From assembly GCA_029204225.1 (NCBI GenBank), contig CM055100.1:23879106-23943105 (forward strand): a stretch of 64,000 nt of DNA, given 5' to 3'. Each line of letters opens with the position of its first letter. Position 1 is the stretch's first letter. The translations under genes and the position numbers were made by a program. Positions 45,117-57,164 of the stretch are shown piece after piece. The notes beneath the pieces are model-generated. The model ran no database searches and was not told the origin of the DNA. It was given only the letters and a program-made list of their open reading frames with translations. Origin of the DNA: Diphasiastrum complanatum (Eukaryota; Streptophyta; Lycopodiopsida; Lycopodiales; Lycopodiaceae).

Positions 45117-45172
<56 letters not shown>
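45117..45172. repeat. (AG)n at the 5' boundary of LINE 4
   Basis: 28 AG units. LINE 4 begins immediately on its left. The right flank (from 45173, CTGCCGTGG) shows no LINE tail motif, so this may be the original microsatellite into which LINE 4 inserted. Confidence 0.85.
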
Positions 45173-45174
<2 letters not shown>

Positions 45175-45224
45175 GCCGTGGAGAGAGTGTGAGCTTGCTT
45201 CAAAAGAGAAGTGGGAGGTTCTAA

Positions 45225-45431
45225 CTTCTAGCGCACTTTTTCAAGCAAATTCTACACAAGTTTGTTGACAGATTCTAGCACACCTTTCTATCAGATTTTG
45301 GCACACTTTTTGGAAAGAATCTAGTGCACTTTTCATGCAGGTACCAACACATTCTCGTTGGCAGACTTCAATGCACTTTTCTAATAGATTCTAGCGCACT
45401 TTTCTGATAGGCTCCAGTGCATTTTTGTAAG
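45225..45431. repeat. Degenerate minisatellite, period about 28-30 bp
   Basis: About seven imperfect copies of TTCTAGCGCACTTTTC followed by 12-14 variable bases (for example CTAGCACACCTTT, CTAGTGCACTTTTC, CAATGCACTTTTC). Confidence 0.65.
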
Positions 45432-46881
45432 GAAAATTGGGCACATGTCTCTTGCAGATCCAACACATCTCTTGCAACTATGAGGAAGCATTGAGTCTTG
45501 AGTCTTGAGCATCAATGTAATTATGTATGTTCTATGTACATTGTATTTCATTTATGACATATGTAGACAGGTCACAGTAGTACCATGTGGCATGTAATGA
45601 TCTACGTTGTGAGTGCTATCTAGCACTAGTTTATGCCATAATAGCTTATAGAAGGCTAGAAATAAAATCCAAAAAAAAGAAAACCCTAAAGCCATTTCGC
45701 CGATTCTTTCCCAAGGTTGCTGATTCTTTCCCGTTTGCACCTTGGAGATAATTGCAAAATTTCCTTGGAAGTCCTTTTGTTACATAGACTTGGATACCCA
45801 TAATTGAACCTCCCATCTTTGCTAAAAAAAATTAAAACAGAGGAATTCCAGTAAAGCCATGTCAAAAACACGTGACAAGTATCAGTTAAGTATGAGTTTT
45901 GATCACAAAACCATTTAGGCTAATGTCAAGAAAAAAAAATTCTTGTAAAACTATAGATTGGTTTAAATAACAGTTCATTTCTGCAGAGTGTTGTAGAGAG
46001 AGTATTTAAATTGTATAGGAGTACTCAAAATGAATTTAGGTGAGTAGGAGTAAGATTAATGTCCAACACTCCCCCTTAAGCTTACCACGAAAAACCTGAA
46101 TGAAGAATTAACATACTAACTAAGGTAGTGTGTTTACCCTTTGACAAAGGCTTTGTTGGAATATCAGCCAACATGTTAACGTTATGACAATAACTTAATT
46201 CGACATCCTTATTCTAAACTCTCTCTAAGAAAATGAAATTGAACTCTAAATTGTTGCAGAAGCTAAAGGTAGAAACAAAGCAAAGTGACCACTGCTATGT
46301 GGTGATTAGGAGCAGAAAGCCAAGTGTGGGACCGCTAGATAGTTTTGCATCTACCTCTGCAAATTCAAGCCTATAAGGATAAATTAGACTTTCACATTAT
46401 GAATTTGGACAAAGTAGATGTAATACTTGGGAAAGAGTGGTTTTATGTACATAATGAGTGATTGAAAAAAGACTAAAAGACTCATAGTTTATCCTTCATG
46501 CACAATGGCTCTTTAATAGATGATCCTATTTTAGCAACACTACAAATCCCAATGTATCTAATTCTTGTGCTATTTGTGAACCTTCTATGTACAAAGCCTA
46601 CACATGGGCATATATTATTGACTACATATAATGAATATTTGTAGAAGATGCTTGGATAAAGTTTCATGTCAATAATCTGTACCAATGAACTCATTGACTA
46701 TTTTTGCATGGATTTACTATGGCAAGATTGTTCTCAAAGCAACAAAGTTTGTAAGACAATTGCCTCATGCCTTATTATTTCTTTTTGGAAGTCAAACGTA
46801 ACTTTTTGGCTTTTTCATATGATCTTATGCCACGTTTAAAGATAGTGATAGAAAGCTTATTGGTTTCTTGCATGTTCACAG
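45432..46881. other. Intron 1, last part: no gene seen
   Basis: A/T-rich intron sequence. A fragment near 46380-46445 (TTGGACAAAGTAGATGTAAT then a KEW-like string) resembles the VDVILGKEWF region of Gypsy protease, but it is too short to annotate. It ends at the CACAG acceptor of exon 2. Confidence 0.5.
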
Positions 46882-46944
46882 GAGGATTCGGTGTTGGTCA
46901 CTCCGGAGCAAAGGTCGCAAAAGCCTTATGTCGCAATCATCAAG
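46882..46944 (+). CDS. BAH-TFIIS gene exon 2 (63-nt micro-exon)
   Basis: 21 codons (EDSVLVTPEQ then RSQKPYVAIIK) lie between a CACAG acceptor and a GTATGC donor. The sequence is a typical BAH strand with the KPYVAIIK motif that follows the D-x-V-L turn. It is stranded in the transposon desert: 26.6 kb from exon 1 and 7.2 kb from exon 3. It is easily missed because it is so short. Both splice sites and both reading-frame joins are exact. Confidence 0.85.
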
Positions 46945-47082
46945 GTATGCAGAGAGAATAGAATAGAGTATTTTTACTAAAGTTTTCTTAGATCGTCGGT
47001 TTATGGGATGAAACAAAATGATGGTACAATGACCATAGTAGATTGTTTTGTGAAATAAAGTGTAGAACTAAGCAAGCTAAAT

Positions 47083-47084
<2 letters not shown>

Positions 47085-47164
<80 letters not shown>
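47085..47164. repeat. Compound (GT)n(GA)n microsatellite
   Basis: About 17 GT units followed by about 23 GA units in intron 2. No LINE tail motif is beside it, so it may be an independent microsatellite. Confidence 0.9.
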
Positions 47165-47170
<6 letters not shown>

Positions 47171-47521
47171 TATCACATAGTTCCCCTTGACAAAGCAAGA
47201 TTGAACCCTTTGAAGCCTTTATTCATATTCCAACAAGGTTAAATAAAGCTGAAAAGTAAATATAGTACTAAAAAAGCACCATAAAGCATAACCACTTCCA
47301 AGACGTCCAGCTGATACCTGCCACCATCCCAACACAAAACCGCACGAGTTAGTACAGTGGGGAAGACAAGTGTCATAGCTGAGCGTCAGTTGTTATCCAT
47401 GTCCAAAAGAAGCTATACTACTTAATAGCACACATAGCGTTAATAAATCATAGTCCAATCTTCCCAAACAGCGTAAAATCACTTAGCGATAGGCCAAGCC
47501 CTAATATTACTGTATCAAGGC

Positions 47522-47617
47522 TTATGCCATGTTTATCAGTGTGGTGGGAGAGGTAGGAGGGCTCCCCTTATTTTTCTTGGCCATGGGGAGAGTGATGGAG
47601 CGTGGAGAGGGCGCTAG

Positions 47618-47620
<3 letters not shown>
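47522..47620 (-). mobile_element. LINE 5' stub with ORF1 start, flush to (TC)n
   Basis: On the minus strand the (TC)n tract runs into TTGCTAGCGCCC, a C-rich leader and ATGGCCAAGAAAAATAAG (MAKKNKGSPPTSPTTLIN), which stops soon after. It is the same layout as at 32932 and 31186. What follows down to 47165 is not recognisable. Confidence 0.45.

Positions 47621-47710
<90 letters not shown>
47621..47710 (-). repeat. (AG/TC)n tail and LINE boundary
   Basis: About 45 dinucleotide units with one break (GAGGAG near 47651). It separates a LINE 3' tail (47711-47793) from a LINE 5' stub. Confidence 0.9.
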
Positions 47711-47714
<4 letters not shown>

Positions 47715-47793
47715 AGAATTATATTAATGTCTATCAAGTGCCCGAGGGCACATAAGACAAGTAAAAAGTACATCAGAAAAAAAGTTAAATAAG
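47711..47793 (-). mobile_element. LINE 3' tail with hairpin, copy 5
   Basis: Minus strand: GTCTTATGTGCC, stem GTGCC, loop CTCG, stem GGCAC (47751-47738), then TTGATAGACATTAATATAAT and (TC)n. Only the last ~80 bp of the LINE remain before the Gypsy fragment begins. Confidence 0.75.
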
Positions 47794-50415
47794 TTAACGA
47801 TTAAAACCGTTATCCTTTGCCGCGAATGGATGAGCTGGTTGATCGATTGCATGGTGCAAAGTACTTCACCAAAATCGATTTGAGATCAGGGTATCATCAA
47901 ATTCGCATAAAGACTGAGGATGTTGAAAAAGCCGGGTTTAGAACTAGGTACTGCCATTATGAATTTCTGGTTTTACCGTTTGGCTTGACAAATGCTCTAG
48001 CGACCTTCCAACAGATAATGAACGATCTTCTTCGTCCGTATCAAGGAAAGTTCGTAATAGTCTACTTGGATGATATTCTCATCTATAGTAAGACCTTGGA
48101 GGAGCATGAGGAGCATCTCAGGAGTGTCTTAAAGTTACTTAGACAGGAGAAGCTTTTTGCCAAGGAGTCCAAATGTGTGTTCTTCCAGAAAAGGTTGTTA
48201 TACCTTGGTCACATTATTTCGAACCATGGGTTGGAAATTGACCCAAATAAAGTCCGACAAGTACATGAATGGCCTATCCCTAAAACCATCCGTGAGGTTA
48301 AGTCCTTTTTGGGCTTCACGGGGTTTTTTCATAGATTCATCGTGAACTATGCATTAATTGCATTGGCCTTGACGAATGTCCTCAGAGGGGCTAAAAGAGT
48401 TAGCCGGCACAGTAAGTTTAGTCCTCCGATTACTTGGACTGAAGAGCTAAATCAGAGTGATCAAATACTGTGTAACTACAGCGCCTATTCTATACATAGT
48501 GGATCCTAACAAGCCGTATGTACTTGAAACGGATGCCAGTGACTATGCTATAGGCGCAGCCCTATACTAGGATGGTAGACCGGTAGCTTTTGAAAGCAAA
48601 AAGTTGGACCCTACTCAAAGGCGGTATTCCACCTATGACAAGGAACTTTTTGCGGTTATTCATGCCCTAAAAGTTTGGAGACATTATTTGTATGGCTCCC
48701 AGTTTACTTTAGTTATTGACCATCAAGCGTTAAAGTATATTAACGATGCGGTCGACCTTAGGGGTCGTAAGGCCAGATGGTCAGAGATGCTCCAAGAATT
48801 TCATTATGACATTGAGTACCGGAAGGGTACTTCTAATAGTGTCGCGGATGCCTTCAGCCGGATTGGAGAGGTTAATCAGTTAAGCTTTTCTGAGATCCAA
48901 TCTAAGTTGTATCTGTCCTTAAGAGATTTGTGTAAGACCGATAGGTACTTCGGTCGTATCTGGCTAGACGTCCTGGCAGGTTCTTCTAGATCTAGTGATG
49001 AGCTTGGAATGCAGGATTCCAAGATTTCTCCTCAGGACAAAATAAAGAGAGACTATTCTATTCTTCCAGAATGGAAAAGTTTGTGTGCCAGAAAATGATG
49101 ATATAAGGGCCCAAATCCTGCATGAATGTCATGACAGCCCGTGTGCAAGGCACCCTAGCTCACAAAGGACGCTTGACTTAGTAAAAAGGAACTTTTATTG
49201 GCCAAACTTAAAAAGTCAAGTGGAGGCATATGTTCGCAAGTGTGCACAATGCCAAGTTAATAAAGCTGAGAGACTTAAGGCAGCTGGTTTACTAATGCCC
49301 TTTTCCCAAAAGAAAGTGGAAAAGCATTTCCATGGACTTTGTGGTTGGGGTACCTCGGACGGGGAAGCAAAATGATGCCATTTGGGTAATAGTTGACAGG
49401 TTAACTAAAATGGCGCAATTCATACCAGCCAAGCAAACTGTCAAAGCTTCTGAAGTTTGAACTTGCTCAACTTTTCGTGGAAAAGTTGTTCAGGTTGTTT
49501 GGTTTGCCGAATGACATTGTTGGTGATCGAGATCCAAAGTTCACTGGCAAATTCTGGCAAGCGATCTTTGAGAAATTAGAGACCACTTTAAGTTTGGGGT
49601 CATCAGATCATCCTGAATCGGATGGTCAAACAGAGAGGACAAACCAGTCTATGGAAGATATGCTTCGGGCATATGTTTCCAGAAGACAGTCGGATTGGGA
49701 AAGGTACCTTCCAATGATTGAGTTTGCGTATAACGACGCAAAGCACTCAGCGACGGGTTTTAGTCCATTTTCTCTGATGTATGGTTTCCAGCCTAGGGCT
49801 CCCATTTCAGTGGGCCTCAAAGGCCTCAAGGTTAAGGCAGCAGTAGATTTCCTGCATGATATGCAAGAAATGTTGCTTGTTGCTCGCGAAAACGTAAAAA
49901 CGGCTCAGGATAGAGCCCAGTTTTACGCTAATCAAAAGCAAGAACCGAGGGTCTATGAGGAGGGGGCTTGGGTATATCTTAGAATCCCAAAAGATTCTAA
50001 GGTACTAAGGACTGAAAAATGTCCTAAGTTATCACCACGTTACGCAGGGCCATTCCGGATAGTAAAGAAACTCCATCGGAATGCGTATCAGCTAGAACTT
50101 CCTCAAGGTGTTAAGGTACATCCAGTTTTTCACATTAGCCGTTTAAAGGAACGACTTGGTGGAAAGGATGACTTGATGCCTCAGGAGGATTTAGTTCAGC
50201 TGGAGGACCTATCATCCTTTGTACCTACTGAACTACAGACCATTGTTGATGTACGTAAACGTGGGCTCAGGAACCGGCAGGTAACTGAGTACTTGGTTCG
50301 TTGGAAAGGAAGTTCCGAGGACGATGATACTTGGGAAAGGGAACATGACCTTAAACTGAGATTCCCTGGATTCCTTCCTCAGATAAGGAATTTTTTAAGG
50401 AAGGGGGAATGTTAG
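47794..50415 (+). pseudogene. Gypsy chromovirus pol fragment (element G2) running into its 3' LTR
   Basis: Starts inside the RT (RYPLPRMDELVDRLHGAKYF) and runs through [34 protein letters not shown], RNase H (ETDASDYAIGAALY with a TAG in place of the next residue, then YDKELFAVIHALKVWRHYL), the integrase HHCC finger (HECHDSPCARHPS, CAQCQVNKAE), the DDE core ([31 protein letters not shown]) and a chromodomain (EYLVRWKGSSEDDDTWE). Frameshifts occur near 48470, 49090 and 49375-49470. The purine tract GGAAGGGGGAA precedes the LTR start TGTTAGGGACCC at 50410. The 5' half is missing. It belongs to the same lineage as the element at 57-61 kb, not to the 33-39 kb one. Confidence 0.85.
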
Positions 50416-50800
50416 GGACCCAACTCCCTTGGGTCCCAAACCCAGACTTGAGACTGGACGAGGACTGGGCCTGCTGACTTGACCGGTGAGTCGTGAACCT
50501 GCATGGTTGCCACGTGTCATGATCTAGGTGTGCACATGGCTTGGAGTCTCTCTAAGGTTGTGGGTTTTTGACTAACAAGACAAAGTTATAGAAAAGAACT
50601 GGATTTTGAGATCACTTGAATGGCACAGTTTGATGTGGTGTCGTTGGCACGTGATGCATAAGCCACACAATGTTTGGTCTACTCATGTGTATGAGTTTGA
50701 GTATGCCCGTGTGACTCATTCCATCCATGGTGAGCGGGATGTGCCTCTGGACTGCTTGTTTCAACGACAATTGCATAAGATCTATTGTGAGTAAATGTAC
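50410..50800 (+). repeat. 3' LTR of element G2 (start clear, end uncertain)
   Basis: Begins TGTTAGGGACCCAACTCCC directly after the polypurine tract and the stop codon region. It contains CCACGTGTCATGATC, typical LTR-like sequence. I could not identify the CA end or a target duplication, so the end given is only approximate. Confidence 0.45.
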
Positions 50801-50901
50801 GTTTGCTTTCTACTCGAAATGTCTATTGAAAGTAGCAAGAATAGCTTGCAGTGTGTGCAAACTAGTATTGTTGTCAGTTTAGATCAAGAGAGGTTTTAGA
50901 T

Positions 50902-51085
50902 TTGTTGTTGGATGATCTTACATTTGTTTCACCTCCTAAGAAGAATGTTGAACGTAAGATTGAGCTGATACTCAAATCGTGTCCTATTCATCAACCTCCT
51001 TACAAAATGAGTCTGAAAGAGGAAGAGGTAGTGAGCCTAATGGCGTATATGTGTGGACTATCATGGCGTATGTGTGTGGACTATT
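50902..51085 (+). pseudogene. Gypsy RT N-terminal relic
   Basis: Reads VERKIELILKSCPIHQPPYK then MSLKEEEVVSLM, equivalent to the I-x-L-x-P-G-x-x-P-x-x-x-P-P-Y-R-M entry of Gypsy RT, and ends near CVDY. It is isolated and heavily decayed. Confidence 0.6.
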
Positions 51086-51512
51086 AAAGATCAATATCTT
51101 ATGCCACAAAAATGTCTACTGTGAGATGGAGCTGCATTGGACATTGTTGGATTTAGCCATTACTTGTAATATTGCATATGACTCTTCAATGGATCTTCCA
51201 AATTTCTTTGGGTGAACGTTTTGAAAAGGAGCTTGAGGAAGCTGACAACTTTGAGTTGCTACTTCTGAAAGGTGTTCACCTTGGACAGTTCTCATGCATT
51301 TAAGGAGAATCACTTTTTACCACTGCTATGGACTTTTAAGAAAAATGATTGATTCTAGTCAAGAGGATGTAGTAGTGTTCGGTCTAGAGCCCCTTAATTT
51401 CCACAGCCATTTTTGGAGTTTATCTATATATGCCAAAATAGGGGAAAGAGGAAAGCCTTTTTTGGTTTTTACCTCGTTCAAAATTTCATCCATGAACTCT
51501 TTAGGAGTCTTT

Positions 51513-51845
51513 CATAGTGACCAGGGAACAGGAACGAGCACAGGAATGGGAATGAGGAACAGGAACAAAAACGTCCTTGAAAAAATGGGAACGGTAACGG
51601 GAATGCTACGCCAACATAATAAATTTGAAATTTATAGAATTTTGTATATTGAAATTATACATAATATAAACAATCCTCTATGTCTCTTATCTATCTTTTT
51701 TTAGGTCTTAGCAGAAACTGTGACCAGGGAACACGTTCCCAAAGCTTCCTCCTTCATTTATCTTGTTTTTTAGTCTTTCAGAAACTGTGACCAGGGAGCA
51801 CGTTCCCTGGTCACATTCCCCAACCCACGTTCCCTGGTCACTATG
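51513..51845. mobile_element. Element H: 333-bp hAT-type MITE with 8-bp TSD
   Basis: The ends are CATAGTGACCAGGGAACAGG and, on the other strand, CATAGTGACCAGGGAACGTG, giving inverted repeats of about 18 bp. The flanks are GAGTCTTT (51505-51512) and GAGCCTTT (51846-51853), an 8-bp target duplication with one change, diagnostic of hAT. Internally there is a further near-perfect palindrome (GTGACCAGGGAGCACGTTCC, from 51787) and another partial copy near 51720. It is non-coding. It shares the CATAG terminal bases with the left-hand cluster. Confidence 0.8.
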
Positions 51846-52023
51846 GAGCCTTTACTCTTGCCACCACCTTCATGTAAATAAGTTTCTTTTGCACTATGAT
51901 GCCCAAAGTTTCTGAGTGTGTAGCATAACGTGAGTTGGCGATAGCTTAGTAAGATTGTGAGGGAAACAACAACTATAGCAAACTGGAAGGGATGTCCACG
52001 TGTGTGGCTAATCCAAGAAACAT

Positions 52024-52290
52024 TCATACATCGTAAGTATTTAGGGATAGGCCAAGACTTAACACTTTTGAAGCCTCATGGTTTAATAGGAGTTTCAATG
52101 CTGCTACGTCTCCCGAATGTATCCGCTTTTGATGATACTCTGATCTGGGGTCGATCTTGGAGAAATTGGAGGCCTTACCCAGTGTGCGGTAGAGAATAGC
52201 GATTCCTACGAAAACCTTGTTGAGTGCCTGATAGTCTACACATGACCGTGGCGGTGTCTTTCTAATCAACAACCAAAACAGGAGCTCCAA
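52024..52290 (-). pseudogene. Gypsy RT relic
   Basis: Reads CVDYQALNKV, then NFSKIDPRSEYHQKRIHSGD, i.e. the VDYRxLNK and [13 protein letters not shown] motifs of Gypsy RT, with the active-site region absent. It is on the opposite strand to the relic at 50902. Confidence 0.65.
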
Positions 52291-54115
52291 AAAGACCTAT
52301 TTAGGAACAATATTATGGGGAAAACAAATCTCCACCAAGATCTGGCCTATATGAGACTTCTAGGGTCTTACTAATGTCACAAAGTTAACTAATAAACACA
52401 CGGATTCATATGTAATGGGATGCAAACATGGCCAGCCTCGAAAGCATGTACTTGCACTTCGACAAAGGGACAAAGTGTAGCAGGCAATCTATTGACTTCT
52501 ATGTTTAAATTTATTGAAGGTATGAAGGTGGTCCTGTTGACATAGAATCCGACCATCATCCTCTATTATGGATTGAGTCCTAAGATCATGGATAGTTAGA
52601 AGGTTCCTGGTCCTTCAGAATAGTATAGCCAGAAAGGTTGTTTAGAGACAACAATCTATTTTTATCCTTCTCTTGATTTCATTGTAGGAGACTCATCTAC
52701 AGTTCTTGTAGGGATCTGCAACAGACTGTAGTTGTTGACCATTAGATAATCTTAGTTGGGTTTGCTTTATGTTCATCTCTTGTTGTCCAATTTGTGCTTA
52801 TGTGATTTCATATCTGTGAATTGCGTTCATAACTTATACTGAACTCAAGAGTCAAGATGCTATTTGATCTAAAAACTAGTCTTTAAACAATCAGCCTATT
52901 GGCATGAGGGCATGCAGTCTATTTTATAATGCCTGAGGGTCCAAACTAGGGTCGGGTGGCAAGCTAGCAACCAATAAATGATCAATAAATGCCAAATAAA
53001 ATTTGAAGGCCCAAGGTGCACATCCCATAATGCCAATTAATAGAATATGGTGGCTTAAGGCTTAAGCAGGTGCCAACAATATGCCTATTAACCAAACCAT
53101 GCGAGGGAGTTGCAAAAATGGTCCTAGTGGAGCCCTGCTTGCTCACAAGGTGCAGCATATGTAGCTATTGGCAATGAAGCTGTCTCAGTCTGAGTTGCGT
53201 GAAAGATACTGTCACTATCAAGCAATTATTTCAATGCCCTTGATCTTATAGTAACTACTCTGGAAACGTTTACACCCTGATCTTGTGAATTTTTTGTAAG
53301 AGAGGTTCATGGGAGGAGACAGTTGAAGGAGGCACGATATCATTTATTTGGACAGTTAACAGAGTTTGTCAAAGACCAGTTTCTTGCAGGTGAACCATGC
53401 TTGATAGCAACAAAGGATTTTCATTTGAGCATCTGTTTCTCACCTAGGATCATAGTAGGATGTAGTGTATGCAGCAATTGTGCTGCCGTAGCTTGCCAGG
53501 AACTCTTGTGATCAATTAATTTTTTAAAGCACACAATCGTAAACTGACAAGTAGAATGTGTTGCCCCGATCATCAGATTTTTATCATTTCCTCTTAGCTG
53601 CCATTTGAAGCGATTTGCACACTCTTTTTTCCCTTATTATGTCTAATCTATCTTGCTCTATTTCCTATTCAATATGAGAACAACTCTATGCCTCCACAGC
53701 TCTTAAATACATTTCACATTGGAAGCAGAGGTGAGGTTAACCAACTCATTATGCAGACCTTTTCCCTCCAAAATGATCTTTGCAAGTTCTCCTTGTATTG
53801 TATTGTGATTATCAAAGCAATGTTACATTTCCCCATTTTCCCGCAGGAAAAGATTGCTAAAGGTTTCCTGTCTCTTATTTCACATTCGAGATCTCTGCAC
53901 ATGTATTTTAGAATTTTGAATATTCTTTCTGGGAATCCTGACAAGGAAACTTCAGTAGATTTTGAGTTCTATAGTTGCAAATGTCTGTATTCATGATGAT
54001 TCTTTGGTACAAATGTTGCGGTCTGTCTATAATTTTTATCTTTTGCTGAAGATACTCTGTCTCAATATTAATTAAAGATTAATAGTGGGTCTTGGCTGTT
54101 TGTTTTGTGGTTTAG
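52291..54115. other. Intron 2, last part: no gene seen
   Basis: Low-information intron sequence. Small frames (for example near 53323-53511 and 53688-53996) show no family features. It ends at the TTTAG acceptor of exon 3. Confidence 0.55.
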
Positions 54116-54886
54116 GAAATCAAACAGTTAAACGATGACAGCATCATGGTGACAGGCCAATGGTTTTATCGACCTGAAGAAGCTGACAAAAAGGGTGGTG
54201 GTAGCTGGGTTTCAAGCGATGCACGTGAGCTTTTCTACAGTTTCCACAGAGATGATGTTGCTGCCGAATCTGTGATGCACAAATGTGTTGTGCACTTTAT
54301 ACCTCCACATAAACAGTTGCCTGCTCGCAATAAACATCCTGGTTTTATTGTTCGCAAAGTGTATGATACCGTTGAAAAGAAACTTTGGAATCTAACAGAT
54401 AAGGATTATGAAGATTCCAAGCAAAAAGAGATTGATCTACTTGTGATGAAGACACAAAATGCCGTCAAAGACCTGGCTGACTTAGAAACAGAGGAGCCTC
54501 CAGAAACTGCAGAAAAATTTGAAAAATCCAAGAGGTTAGTTCGAAAAAGGAGCATAGCTCCTCTTAGCATTGCAACTAGGGAGGATGCTGCAAACGAGGC
54601 AGCAGAGCCTTCTGGAAACATGGACACTCCCGGAAGTGGACGTGATTTGTCTTACATTCACACACTTCTCCAACTTCATGATGCATTAACAGGAATGAAA
54701 GCTCGAGATGCATGGCTAGAGAAGATTGTAGAAAATGTCAAGGCTGCATGCTTTCCACAGGAGCAGAAAGCTATAGCTATGGCAGCTGTTGATGCTAAGC
54801 TTATAAAAGGAAAAGATGGTAAAAGTGAAGGGAGGTCAAGTCATCAAATTTTAGAGACATTAGAATCGGCACATGCATCAGAGAAA
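54116..54886 (+). CDS. BAH-TFIIS gene exon 3 (main BAH exon)
   Basis: 257 codons starting EIKQLNDDSIMVTGQWFYRP after a TTTAG acceptor and ending HASEK before GTAAGC. It holds the rest of the BAH domain: GQWFYRPEEA, ELFYSFHRDDVAAESVMHKC, FIPPHKQLP, PGFIVRKVYDTVEKKLW. A charged linker rich in Glu and Lys follows, with a TPGSGRD stretch, then a helical region (ALTGMKARDAWLEKIVENVK) at the entry to the TFIIS-like part. There are no internal stops, and conservation looks strong compared with the surrounding repeats. Confidence 0.9.
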
Positions 54887-57164
54887 GTAAGCTCAACAAT
54901 TTATGTGAAGGTTTTCTGTAGTATATTTGAATACTGCTTTAGATGACGTTTTCTTGTTGTTCAAATATCATGTAGGGGAACGCTTTCCGGTATTTCTTTA
55001 AGGAATGTAATGATGAGCTAAATCTGACTCAATAAGGTATTGAGCCCAGAGTAGCTGCCTTTTAGAAACGAAATACACATTACTTTCCTTGGTCTGAAGC
55101 TAATAGGAAACCCTAGATCATTCAACGAACTTCCTCCAAGAAGCCAGATGTGCAAAGGGAATGCAAAATATGCAGTGCCTTCTCAATATGGATTAAATTA
55201 AATCATTTTGTGAAAAATTCTCTCACCCTTTGAAAGTGTAAATCTTATCTAGTGCTCTTTTTAGCATGAGGCAGAATCAAATCACTACTGTCCTAGTTCC
55301 CCCTCCTCTGTGTATTGCAAAAAACCAGGCTCTCCTTTTGCCTAGAAATTGTGAGCTCGGTTACAGTTAATAATGCAAGTTCAGAATGACAGAGTAGGAA
55401 ACCGTCCATAACTTACTCACCTCCAACTAGGTACAAGAACATTAAGTACCGAAGACAACGCAAGTCTCGAGGGAATGGTACCTATGCCGACCTATTTTCA
55501 GATTTGCCAATTTGCACTCTTAGTTCTCCATTGAAGAAACTGACAATCTCGATGATCTCAGGCTGCCAAAGAAGGACCCAATTACGCGGATCTATAATTT
55601 TAGATTGCACCTTATCCATGGTCTTTGATTACATCTTCATGTTAGGGTTAGGCAGCCCACAAGCAGAGCTCTTTGAAGTTGTAGCTTAGTTTGTCTCGAA
55701 TTCATTTGGGTGTAAATGGAATTAATGAGGCCCCAACAACTTATTACATGTTTGTAGTTCATCATTGTCAATAGGGCTTTGTTTTCGGATTGATATAGTA
55801 TGAGCAATAATAGGCCATAAGGACTAATTTAAGAGTACCTTAGAAGTTTGTAACTCCATGCTTCGATGCAAAGTTATCTCTTTATATTGATTAATTAACA
55901 GTTACCCAGCACCACATTTAGTGGCCCCTACCCCAGAAATGAGTTACTAGGATCTAGATAAATGATGATAACAATAGATATCTCACTAACACACAACTCC
56001 TGCTAGTGTTGTGGATTCAATTTGAACTGAAAACCTATCGCCATCATATGTCCTTGTTTCCAAAAATATTAGCCCACGCGATCAAGTCTCTCTTGCCTGT
56101 AGGCCTTCTCTAGTTCAGAAGTTCAAATACCAAGGTGGATAATACTGAGGGCCTAAGTCTTGCACTTTGTGAGAGTAGTGATTCTCGCTTCAAGTAGACC
56201 AATGAGATCTCCAAGCACGCCTTTGAATAAGGAACAACAGTGCAGGGTTTTATTATGAAAAATTCCTTACATTAAATTTGAAGGTGGTGTAAAGCATGAT
56301 GAAACCACTCGATTGTGGATGGGTTAATATTTTTATTTTTTGATGATGGAGTTTGTAACAACTTCTTTGGGGTTTTCAGATTGTCGGAATGAGTGCATAT
56401 TATAATTTTCATATTTGTTTTTGAATGGCTAAAGTGTGGTGAAATGGTTTACTCATAGCAGCTCATTTTGAGCAATCTGTGCTCCCTGTTACATTCTGTA
56501 TGTACGGAACAAAACACATTTTGTACATATGGAATGACAAATGAATGTTGAGATTTTTGTAAAGTAGCTCAAGAGTCAAGACTCAAGCCCAAGCTACTTG
56601 TTTTGGGGCACATGAAAAAAGTGGGGGAATCTTATATCATTTTTGTTTTGAGGTGAACTTTCATTTCCTTTTTCTGTATTGATCCCTTGTTTGACATGTT
56701 CTTGCATTACATCGTATATCAAACTATTCTCCACCAATTTATGTACTTACTATTGCTGTGTTTGCGTATTCCCTTGTGCTCAACAGTACTACACACTTAT
56801 TATTATCTTCTTACTGTGTTACAACTTACCGTAGGGTAGTTTCAACAACTTGTATGCATGATTCTTTTTTTTGTTTTTTTTCAGATTGCCCGTACACTAT
56901 ATGTAGCCCATCGCTATTCCACATTGACCTTTCATCCACTTCCTTGTATTTGGTAGAGTTTTTGTGGTTTAAGATGAGTTTATGACTTTGTTTTTGTCAC
57001 AGCTTTAGGGTTTAGGCTTAGGGTTTCTGATGAACAGTCATGCCTATAGCAGCTAACTTGTAATGAGGGGAGTCAGTATAGCAGCTAAGGTGCATGCAGT
57101 TGGTGATGCCATTACTACAGGCAGCAATTCTCCAGCACACTCATCAAGCTCACGGGTTATTTGT
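54887..57164. other. Intron 3, first part: no gene seen
   Basis: Begins with donor GTAAGC. It contains no recognisable transposon up to the Gypsy fragment at 57165. A possible small exon near 54976 was considered and rejected. Confidence 0.55.

Noticed and set aside
54976-55035. Possible small exon (GNAFRYFFKECNDELNLTQ) after exon 3
   Set aside because: It runs into a stop, and its available GT donor gives a phase that puts a stop at the start of exon 4. Direct joining of exon 3 to exon 4 is in frame.
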